This document shows positions 38,101-50,100 of a stretch of DNA of 64,000 nt, piece after piece. How positions within the stretch are numbered: position 1 is the first letter of the stretch; each line of letters begins with the position of its first letter. The notes under the pieces were generated by a model. It made no database searches, was not told the DNA's origin, and saw nothing but the letters and a program-made list of their open reading frames with translations. The position numbers and the translations under genes were made by a program. The DNA lies in contig CM044964.1 of assembly GCA_024516035.1 (NCBI GenBank), forward strand, positions 17,737,084 to 17,801,083. Reading direction: 5' to 3'. The stretch is from Bactericera cockerelli. Its lineage: Eukaryota; Arthropoda; Insecta; Hemiptera; Triozidae.

Positions 38101-41100
38101 CGCTCTGACCACCTTGTCCACCAATGTGTGGTGGTCGTTTTCAGTAGAAACTAAGCGGAATTAATAGACATTTTTCTAATACCTCTGTGACGCTAAGTCA
38201 CGGATTGCGTACTGTGTAGTAAAATAGGGAAAAACGACGCTTAGCAATGACTAGAGATATAGTCGTTTTATCACAAGGTAGGTAGGTTTTAGGTAGAATT
38301 AATTGCGCCCTAAGACCTGAATGGCTGAGTTAGACAAACAAAGACCAGAGACTCCCAGGGAGCAGCCTTCCTCGTTCAAAGGATCTCACTGGCAGTTCAA
38401 AGAGGAAACTTTTGGTCGGTAGTTATACTATTTCTTTGATTCTACTTCTCCTGATACCTGAACAACTCTGCCCATACTAATTGTCACAGGTGGCGGGTAA
38501 AGAAAGCAACAGTTACTGACGGTCATACACTCTTGGGCAAAACATCAAAGTACCTACCTACTGACTATTAGGTACTCCTGACGCCACTCTGGTGTAAATA
38601 AAGAAATCATATGGGTAGTTAAATATGCTCCACTTCGAATAACTCAAGTCCATCTCTGGTTAATAGAGATAATTGCAGCTATCGCCTGGAGTAATAGTTC
38701 GTACCGATCCAGGTCTACTCGTAGGCTAATGAAACTAATTATAACACATCTAGATGTTCAGAACACTTAAGTACACCTATGTGGAGAAATTTTTCTTCAT
38801 TTCAAGAAATCAAGAAAGGTATTTAGGTAAATCGCCAATGAAATTCATAGATCTGTGTAGTTTGAATTACAGGCTATTTAGTTCGTATCATCATTTGAAC
38901 TGGATGATGTTATTATTTTATAATTGATAGCATAGGTATTTCGAGTTGGTTTATTATTCATCATCATTGAGTAGCATCATCGTGTTCGATGGTCGTCAAA
39001 CTTGATATTTTCACCAAGTTTATCCAAGGAGGCTAATTTCCTTTTCCTTCTCCGAGTAAAATGGGACTTTTGGTGTCTCCTCTAAAATTAGTAGATTTTC
39101 TGCTCTAATTGTAGACTGAGAAACAAGAAAGCTCACTTGAACAAAGAAAGTTCCCAAGGCAGTTTCCAAGTCCCAATAATATATAGCGAATTTCAGTACG
39201 GCGGGATGGTGTGATTGTGACATGACTTTTGTAGTTAAATCAATATTCTTGAAGTTGGGTGTCAGAGAGCTCAAGGAATTGGAAAAAAATTCACTGATAT
39301 CGTGGTTTTTCTTAGAAGTTATTCTCTCTTATAGAGGTAAATTTTAGGCCACCCCAACAGCGTAAATCGTTGACATGGACAAGCAAATGGAGATATATAT
39401 TTATACTCGTACATAGGGGTAAATTTGACTCATATGTTGTTCTCTTATATCCTGGTTTCTCTTATTAAAAAGTTAATTCCGCTTATAGAGAGGTAAATTT
39501 GACCTAGAAATTTGTCTCTTACCTACATACCTATGTATAATATGTATATACAGTTCTCTCATATCCAGGTTTGACTCGTTGGTATAGATATAGATCATTT
39601 TTGATTTGAGTACAAACCTCACTCTCATCAGATCAGCTAGAATCTCTAACAATCTATAGCTTGAAACACTCTCTCTATGTATCTTTCGGTCTAACTTACC
39701 ACAAACAAATAAACAAAATCAGATGACATCAGATTAGATTACTTTCAAAATCACGGGCAAATATTTTTACGGGTGACTCTCCCATTTCAGGATAAGCTAT
39801 TACGATGACTGGCACTTCTAGGTTTTTTTAACATCCACATATAGCTAGAAACAGTACCTAAATAGCACATTTCATACTTTAGTATATATACCAATACCTA
39901 TACTTATGTATGAGAAAGTCATAAGACAAATCTTGAAGTTGGACTAATCTTGTAATCTTTCAACAAAAAATGTAATCATAAAACATATAGGCGGTACCTA
40001 TTATAATATATAATGTATCTATGTTTAGGTAAATGTAAGCCAATTCATCTGAGAGTTCTAAAATAGTATTCAAGCAGAGTTTGGTTAAAAAAAATAGCCC
40101 TCTTCTATCTATCTCTAATTTCGACATCCATCAAAATCAAATTAATGAACTTCTCTTACTGTCGAATTTGACGTGATTGAAACAGAGAAAGGCGGCTTGC
40201 CATCTGCAGCCCACTCGGCTATGAATTTTAACATTGCCTCGAGACTAGCAGGTCAAAACAGTACATTACTAATTTCCTAGACCTACTTTTTTTATTATTA
40301 TTATTTTTTTTTATACATTTTTTGTGTCTCTCTCCCTAAGGAATTCATGGAGCTTTCAATTCATGGAGCTAATACCTATGATAGAGTCATAAAGCTATTA
40401 GACTCGAGAAACGGATCAATACTAAAATTAGACCTAATTTTCTATACTTAAAAAAAAAAAAAAATGCGTAGCCCAGGGTTAACTCATTCATTATCAACAA
40501 GATTAAAAATGACTGTAAGCCAACGTCAATGCCACGTTGAATACACCAGTTCTGTCACTGAAGTTAAGCAACGTCCAGAGAAGGTGACCATTCAAATTTG
40601 AATGCTCATGATGCTGGCTATGTCTGGACTAACTCAGGCTGGGTGAGGTTATGTGAGTAGATAATTATGTATATTGTGAGTTTCCAGCGAATGAGCCTGG
40701 GGTCATTGATTAGAAACTCGAGAATTTCAAATTTCATTAGCGCTGCTTTGAGTTATTGTCAAATGGCTCTTGTGATCTGCACCAAACATACATAAACATA
40801 CATACTACATAGGTACAAACTGACTACTGAGCCATTGTTTTCATAATTTAAGTAAGTATTGAAAAAAAAAACAAAAAAGAAAGAAGATAGTTGCTTCGTT
40901 AAATGCTAAGATTGTTTTCTGCGGCAAACACGTCTAAAAATAAATGAAATCCATACGCTGTAGGTAATCCTAGAAGTTAAAGAACGTTACAGATTGTATG
41001 GTAAAATTATGCTTGTGAATGGAGAGCAGCCAAAAAATTGAAATAAACATTGTATGACTCAACACGGCCAAAATGTATTGAATATAAAATATATCTTTAT

Positions 41101-44100
41101 AATTTTTATATAATTTGATGAAGAAATTGTTCTATGGCTTAACTAGCTCAATCCCAACACTTCGTTACTGGAAAGGTTTTTCACCCATGGCTGTGGCGTG
41201 TCCTTTAGAATGTAAAAAATGTTTTCCAAAATTTCAGCTTCCAAATTATTGTCATTGCGATCATGCAACAGTCAGAGAGTAGATCAATCAGTTAGTCAGT
41301 GAGTCAATCAATCAGAGAGAAGATTGCGCTTTCAGAAGTGGATGCTAATCACATATCAAGTAAAATCACACATCAACAAACTATGGAATATCATGAGGTG
41401 ACAGCAATCCAAGTGGCCATATTACAATGATCGAAGTGACAGTATATGGTGTGTGAAATTGAAAATCTACATTCACGACTGGAATTTGGATTAGGTCAAT
41501 CCAATCCAAGTTTTCAATTCCGATTTTATCCAATTCTGACTTTTCTCTCTCTCTCTTCTTCGCATGAGATAATTAAAATTATGAATGACCAAAATTGACC
41601 ATTCATTCGAGATAACAACTTCTCACATTTAAGTTTCCTGCAAGAGATAGTTCCCAATTATGGGAAGATACCTAGTTCTACAAAGAAGGAACCAAGTAAA
41701 TTTTCTATCCTGGTAGCTCAGTAGTAAAGGCGGCGATCTGATAATCCAGAGGTCGCGGGTTCGAAACCCTGCCGAGAAATGGCATGTTATTCAAGTTACG
41801 AAGTTCTGAGTTCACCGCTGAATTTTTCTGTTGCTGGTTGCACCATCAACTTAAATTTCTTCATTTTCTTCGATATTTGTGACATAGCTAGGAACCGAAT
41901 TGCAACCTCCTGGTTCTGAGTCCACCGCTGCTATGTCCTGGGAGAGTTCCATTATCCATGCATCACCCATGTTAGTCCCACGTCTTATCCGTGTATATGT
42001 CGATTATTCTCAGTCTCACCACTGCCATCAGTATTGGTGCTATTAAACATCACTTCTGCCATCAACAGTAGGTATTATTATTATTATTCCTACTGTTCTG
42101 TGGCATAACAATGTGGCGTGGATGCGGCATGTCGCATGCTTCATCGGAATGTGACGTGCGACAGATGTGGGTCCCCACAGAGATAGTGAACGCTATCTAG
42201 TATTGTTGGAACTTGGGTCTACTTATTTCTGTATTGAAACACACAGACACTCAGAGTAAAAATGTGAGCCGGGATGAACTTAAAATACAATACTTTCCTG
42301 ATTATAGGATAGGGTAAGTCAATTATTAGCCTCCTTCTAAAGACAGTGGTAGAAGTGCTGAGTCATTCCTCCACTGTCTGGCTACCATCGTTCACGATGA
42401 CGCCACCCTATGATGATGAAGTAAAAAAAGATGAGAGTTTCCCAGGAAACGTTTTTAAACCTGAAATCCGATACCCAAGTAAAGATTTGTGTCTTTGAAT
42501 GTTTTTTCCTTTCCTTTTTTTTTTTCAAAAAAGAAAATAATTAACGTTTTTTAATTCTTGATTTTTAGGCTTGGTTATAATTACCAATATCTTTCGTCTT
42601 TTGGGACTAATATATCTCCATGAGCCAGACTTATGTAGTACGAGTTTCTATCCTACTTTTTATGATGCTGAGTGTATTAAATATGTCAATCATACTGTAC
42701 AATGATCATATTATTCATCTCTACTATCTTGTGTGATCTCTAGTTGTGGTATTGGTGGGTACATATTCTGTGGTATTGGCACAGTTCTGGTATTATTATA
42801 GGTACATATTCTGTGGAATTAGCACCTACAATAGTACGTCAGTTATGTTTCTTACTTTTCAGGGTGTCGTCAGGTAGGGGTGCCTAGCGTTGAATAATGA
42901 GTGGAGTGACTGACGAATTGACGACGGGTAGTGGTCTGTTTTCGTCTTCAAATCCTCATCAGACCACACCTGAATTTACGTCTTCGTAATTTACGTCCCA
43001 TAGCATGAAATATGTAGCAGTTTGTTAAAAATAATTTTTAACTGTTTCTCTCTTCTTCTTCTCTACTTTATTTGCTCGACATTACATGAGCAAGTTTAAG
43101 TCCCTCTGAATTAACTACATTTACACAATTATGTATGCAATTAAGACAAGTGGTTAACGCGCTTGTTTGTTAATCCAGGTAGCGTAGGGATCCGTTGGTT
43201 CGAACCCCAGCCAGTGCATGCATTTTTCCTCATTAATTTGAGTTTGTGACCACAAAACAATAAGACTCTGAGGGTTAGGTGGTAGAAAATGCTTTCAGCA
43301 TTAACCTCGCCAGGTGATTACCTTCCACTAAAGTATTATTATTAATATTATTATAAGCTTTGTAATACCTCTTTCTTTCTTCAAGTCTTGGTATTGTATT
43401 AAAATAAATGAGGAACATTCAGAACCGTAACGAACTCTCTGATTTCCTTATTTGAGCCTACCAAAGGAGAGAGCACATTTTCTAGTCAATCTGGAAACCC
43501 CTGATTTTTGTTCGTCCTTAAAGCGTCACACTCCTGACTCTTCGGTTTGGTGGTTTCAATAGTGAAAGGAGAGCTATTATTATTATTAGAACCAGATCGA
43601 TCTTGTTATTCCTCATAATATTATTTCCACACAACTTACTATTATTATGGAAATATATCATAATACCCACAATCATGACTATTATTACCTAAAATGTATC
43701 TGTATATACATGAATGTATATCTACATTATCATGAATAGTAGACCTATCTTGTACATATTATCTATAATTATAAATCGTTGCAGTTCTTGATCTGAAAAT
43801 CCCATGTCACTTGTCAGGAAGACTGGTATCTGGTATGGTTCGCGGAGGAATGTCCCATAAGCTGTCAAGGACGGGTATGAATTACCGGGGTGTCAGAACC
43901 CAGTGATCGATTCCGGGGAAATGATGTGTGGAGTGCTGTGGACGTGCTATGGACCTGTGTAAGCTTTCCCGTGTGGATGAGATATAGATTGGGAGATGAG
44001 GAGGATTATTGATTAGGAATAGGTAGATGCGTTTAGGAATCTACTTTTACCTCTTGCAAGTCTCAGGTAGTAAAAGTATACAGATACATAGTTACATGAG

Positions 44101-47100
44101 CTGCACCAGAATTCCGGCACAAGGCATGGCCCTATATTTATTTTTCTTAATCCTACTCTTCACAATGAGGCATTGTCGTACATGTTTTTGGGCCTGATAT
44201 TGGCGCCATCGACCTACATAAATGACGGTAAAATACAATTTGTCACAGACTCTTTTACTTCTGAATAGCAATTTATTGCGATTTAATGTAGCTAGATTTG
44301 TATCTAGCGTGATTTCGGGGAGCGGCACCTGTATTTAGACCTATCCGCAAGACTCATTTACCTATAAAGATCCTAAATCTCAAAATAAGTTTTTAACCAG
44401 AAAATATCTGTCTTCTTGTCAACAGTTTAAACTTTAAACTGATAGGATATGACCATGCAAGATGTAGGGTAAACCCGTCGTGATGACCATGCAGTTGAAA
44501 GCGACGTTACCCCAAAAAAACAACAACAACATAAAATGATAGGAATTTCAAACGAGTTGAAAAGTATTTTTGTCTACATATTTTTTAACGGATCAAAGAT
44601 TCGGCGTATCAAGGTTACCACAACAACCAAAAAGCATAAATATGAAACTTTCGTTGTGCTTTCAAAGCTTCTACTTTCTTCTGCAACTTTCATAAGGTGT
44701 TAGATTAGTATACAAAATAATAGCGAACCTCCACATTGATCCACAAACAATAGATCCGGTCTCACGACCTGGTGGCTATAATAGAAATCGGAGCTACCTA
44801 AAACCACAGAAAAATATACCTACTTTGAACCACCAATGAATGATTGATTCAATTATAAGATCCAAGTACAATAATACAACTTTACAGACTGTATAATAAT
44901 TATATTAATTATTCATAATGTACACCATCAGCAGGCACGGACGGTGGTAAAATGCTTTGGGGGTGCTGCCACATAAACCGGACTAAAATGGGATTTATAA
45001 AGAAGCTCTTTCAGAGTCTAAAGAATTTGAGTGTTTTTTATCATACTAATCATATGCATAATAACTATGCATTAATTATTCTAGAAATGTGTGATAGTTT
45101 TTCATTGTGTACGAGCTAGAACTTGAGAAAAAACTCCTTTTTCGACTGGGGGTTCTGCAGTTCCGCAGCTCCTTAGCACCGGTCGGTCGCGCCTGGCCAT
45201 CAGTATACCTATACCTACGTATGTAAGGCACCTCACAGAAGTGAAGTTCTCAGACCATCAGTATACCTTTACCTACATAATGTAAGGCACCTCACAGAAG
45301 TGAAGTTCTCAGACCATCAGTATACCTTTACCTACATAATGTAAGGCACCTCACAGAAGTGAAGCTCTCACATTTTTTTTCAATTGAATCAAGTACCTAA
45401 GTACTCAATGAAATAATTAACTGAGAGAGATAAAAAACTACTCAATGAAACAATGAAAGAGGGAAAATACACGAACACACTTCCGATATCTACAGATAAA
45501 CCTACTAACAAATTTGAGTACACTGGTAGTCAAGTGGTTAACGCGCTAGTCTTATATTCCAGGTAGCGTATCGATCCGTTGGTTCGAATCCCAACCAGTG
45601 CATGAATTTTTCCTCATTAATTTGAGTTTGTGACCACATAAGAATAAGACTCTGAGTGTTAGGTGGTAGAAAATGCTTTGAGAATTAACCTCGCCTGGTG
45701 ATTACCTTCCACAAAAGAGTATAATTATTATTTTTTACTTAGTTATATCTTTAGTTTTATTTTTAACTAGCCGTTTGCCCGTGCTTTGCAACGGGACTAA
45801 ATTTCAAATTTACTAAGGCATGGCCGTACTGCTGGACAGCAATGCCTTTTTGAACTTTTTATAATTTTTCTGGACAAAGCAATAATGGTTTTGGGGGGGT
45901 CAATTCTGAGACATTTTTCGCTATCTCTTACCGTTTTGGCTAAACAACTCCGGACAAACAAACATAGGTAGGTAGGTAGGTAGGTAGGTAGTCCTTTTTT
46001 CTGTTTTATATATAGAGATTTTAAGACACTTTTGTAAATGGCCCAAAAAATTGGTCAATCTCATACCTAATAAATAATTGTATGGACTTTCCAGTCTTTC
46101 CACTGAAACCCTATAACCAGGTCAAGTGATTTCTATGGTGTGGTGCTAGGTATATTCCTGCTATCACAATGCTTAGGCATATTACTATCGATTAAAGTTG
46201 CTATCCTAGGAAGTTAAATACAAACATTAAATTACACGAAGAACAATCGCAGGAACTTCTAATAGCTTTACATCTAGGAGATTAATTGGTTTGGGTGGGA
46301 AGTTTACCTGTGAACTTGGCCATCAACACTTGGCAGAAAGTTGATATACCTATGATCTACATAGAAATAGAATATATATATATGTGTAGCTAAGAGTGAA
46401 AGCTCTGATTATGGGTGATTCCGACTCCAGGTAACAAGATAAATAAAATTACCATTTTAAATATGGATTTTTTAAAATGGTAATTTTATACACCAGGGCC
46501 GGGGCTTTTACAAGCCAACGACTGTCATTGGCAGTCTCGTGTGGAAATGTCTCGAGCCTGGTAGGCACCATGTGTCGGAAGAAGAATGATGACATGTTTG
46601 TCATGTAATTATGTTTTATTAAATTGAATGTATATGTATAGGGTATTGGAATTTTAATATGTATGGATCTTTTTAGGTTCACACCCAACATACCTTTCAA
46701 GTAGGTATTCAATGGCTGAAATTCAAGCTTCTAAGCCATAACCACTGCAAAAAAAATCAAGTAGATTTCTGCATAGAAAAAACATAGAGATAATAAAATC
46801 CTTATGAACGGTCCTTAGTATGTTTACTAATCTTCTAATTATACATACCTACATGAATATAACTATATCATACAAACCATACATATATGTACAATGTACA
46901 TAGGTACCTAGAATGTTTTACATTCTATAAATACAAATCTCCTTTACAAGTGAAAAGAGCTAGTTGGAGATCTTTTTGTCAGGACGTGGAAAACACCTCT
47001 GAGACATCAAGACTCCAAAAAATCATGTCAAAAGACCCCATAAATCCGGTAGGGACGTTAAAAAAACCTGACGGAAAATACACGGTAACAGGGAAAGAAA

Positions 47101-50100
47101 CAATGGAATTACTTCTACAAACACATTTCCCTGAATCAGTTGTGATTAATTCAGCCGAGAACCATTTGCCTTCCGAACTCCCTCATAGGAGACCCTCAAT
47201 GGCAGACTGGAAAACCGCAAGAATAATAATCACATATAAGAAAATTGAGTGGGCAATCAACTCATTCAAACCTTTTAAAGCCTGTGGACCTGATGGAGTG
47301 TTTCCAGCTCTCCTACAGGAAGGCAGGGAAACAATCATACCAGTCCTCTGTAAGCTTTTTCGAGCGAGTATAGCTGTTGGCTATATTCCATCCACCTGGA
47401 AAGCTGCAGAGGTGGTATGCATACCTAAACCGGGTCGAAAAACATATGCTGAGGCTAAGGCATTCAGGCCCATTACCCTGTCGTCCTTTATCCTCAAAAC
47501 CCTCGAAAAGCTTGTTGATAAATATGTCAGAGAATCTTTCCTTGTGGAAAAACCTCTACATTCAAATCAACATGCTTACCAAATGGGAAAGTCATGTGAA
47601 ACAACTTTACATCACTTGATGGTAAAGATCGAAAGTACAATAATTAACAAGGAAGCTTCTCTTGGAGCTTTTCTTGACATTGAGGGTGCATTTGACAATA
47701 CATCCTTCGAATCTATGATCCAAGCTGCCAAAAAGCGTGGATTTGATGACACCTGCTGTAGGTGGATAGAAACCATGCTGAGGGACAGGACCATAAGAAT
47801 CAATCTATTCGGAGAAACCGTAAACGCACTCATCAAGAGAGGATGTCCGCAGGGAGGAGTTTTATCACCCCTGTTGTGGAACCTTGTTGTTGACGAGTTA
47901 CTGGAAAAACTGAATAGTCAGGGATACTACACCCAAGGATATGCAGATGACATAGTTATCTTGATTCAGGGTAAGTATCTAGAGACAATCTCGGATGTTA
48001 TGCAATCCGCGATGAAAATAGTGGAAAAATGGTGTAGGGACGTTAACCTTAGGGTTAATCCAAACAAAACCACCCTCATTCCATTCACTCGCAAAAAGAA
48101 ATTGGAGGGGCTTCAACCTCCTTTTCTCTTTGGGAAACGCCTAGAGATGGTTCACGAGGTTAAATATCTGGGAATTATTCTGGATACTAAACTAACGTGG
48201 AACTCTCATCTCTCTAAAGTTACCAATAAATGTACTAGAGCGCTCATGATGTGCCGAAGAACATTTGGTAAAAGCTGGGGTCTGAAACCTAGCATGATGG
48301 CCTGGCTATACAATGCAGTAATCAGACCAATGATCACCTATGGTTGTCTAATCTGGTGGACAAAAACAGAACAAGTTCAAGCAAAGGCAGCTCTTAGTAA
48401 GCTCCAACGTCTAGCATGTCTCTGTATTACAAGTGCAATGAAAAGCACACCAACTGCAGCAATGGAAACCCTCCTAAACCTGCCCCCTCTAGATATTATT
48501 ATCAAAGGGGAAGCCAGGATGGGGGCGTACAGACTGCAACAAAACGGGGGCGCATTACGATTCGGCCCAAAAAGGTTTATGAGAAAGGTTTTCGATTTCA
48601 GGTAAAAAAAGTCACCGAACGATTCGTCCCAAAACGTTATCTTGACCAAAAAATAAACAACACGATTCGGCCCAATGCAACATTCTAAGTACCGTACATA
48701 TTGAGGGATTTTTTATTATTCAACATTAAATTACGAAATTACCTTCTATGAATATCAGGCTTTGGCCTTCTATGTATTATCCCTAACCCTACTATATTCT
48801 TGATGCATGGCCTTCTATGTATTTTACCTAACCCTACTATATTCTTGAGGCATGGCCTTCTATGTATTTTACCTACCTAACCCTACTATATTCTTGAGGC
48901 ATGGCCTTCTATGTATTTTACCTAACCCTTCTATATTCTTGAGGCATGGCCTTCTATGTATTTTACCTAACCCTACTATATTCTTGAGGCATGGCCTTCT
49001 ATGTATTTTACCTAACCCTACTATATTCTTGAGGCATGGCCTTCTATGTATTTTACCTAACCCTACTATATTCTTGAGGCATGTAATTCTATGTATTTTA
49101 CCTAACCCTACTGTCAAACACTCAAATAAACACTAATAACAGAGATGACTGTTACTGGTTCAAAACAATGTTTCCATACTATTTTATAGGGATTTTTTGG
49201 TGGAATGAAAGTGGGACTTTTTGTTGGAATAAAAGTAGGATTTTTTGTGTGGGATCAAAATTTGATAGTGTGTTTTGGGACGAATCGGGTTATGGCCGAA
49301 TCATGCTGTGTTTTTATGATTTTTTTTTGGGGCCGAATCATGCTATGGAAAAGGTCTACTCAGGTAATTTGGGCCGAATCGTGAAGTTCCCCAAAACGGA
49401 ATCTGGAAAGGTCGACTTCTGGGACATTCCAAAATCACAGCACTAATTGCGGAACCTGTTTTATACATGGCTAGCGATCAGATGACTGTTAAAACGTCTT
49501 TCGAAAAATCCTTCAAAACCGGCACCTTCAAACTGGTAGAAGATTGGGTAACGAAAGAAAGACAATTGCTGTCCAAAGGTTGTCTTGTGTGGTACACAGA
49601 TGGCTCCAAGACAGCAGAAGGCTCGGGATCTGGAATACATGGAGTCAATCCCAAGACAGATATAAGTATCTCATTGGGAAAATATGCCAGTGTCTATCAG
49701 ACCGAGATCAAAGCTATTTGCACCTGCGCTCAGATGAACTTGGAGAGTGGCTACCAAGGTAGAGATATCTACATTTTCACTGACAGCCAGGCTGCTATTA
49801 TGGCACTAGAAAGTCCACAGGTTAAATCAAAAATAACCTGGGAATGCCAACAAACCATACAAAAACTGGGACAACTTAACCGAGTTAACATAGAATGGGT
49901 CCCAGGACATAAAGGTATTGCTGGAAACGAGAGAGCTGACCAATTGGCAAGGAAAGGCTCCACAACCCCCTTCATTGGTCCCGAGCCAGTGATGGGGATA
50001 ACCAAATCTGAAGTAAGAGGAACAATACGAAGATGGATACAACAAAAACATCACAGGTATTGGACTGAGACTTCAGAACAACGACATAGCAAACTGATGA

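Larger units (their letters stand above)
37030..45520. other. Mlc2 intron 1, middle part, no gene recognised
   Basis: AT-rich intron DNA with the minisatellites at 37290-37480 and 45195-45370, a 5S-like SINE at 40519, a family-C SINE at 41705, a family-B SINE at 43142 and a pogo-like MITE remnant near 39330-39575. Short open frames here have no recognisable domains. Confidence 0.5.

Noticed and set aside
40519..40620. 5S rRNA gene
   Set aside because: It diverges from 5S after the first half and continues into a SINE body; no terminator T-run is present at the right place.
48852..49136. Repetitive open frames on both strands and a CRISPR-like look
   Set aside because: Direct repeats without spacers: a 45-bp minisatellite inside a DNA transposon. 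Frames exist on both strands because 45 is divisible by three.
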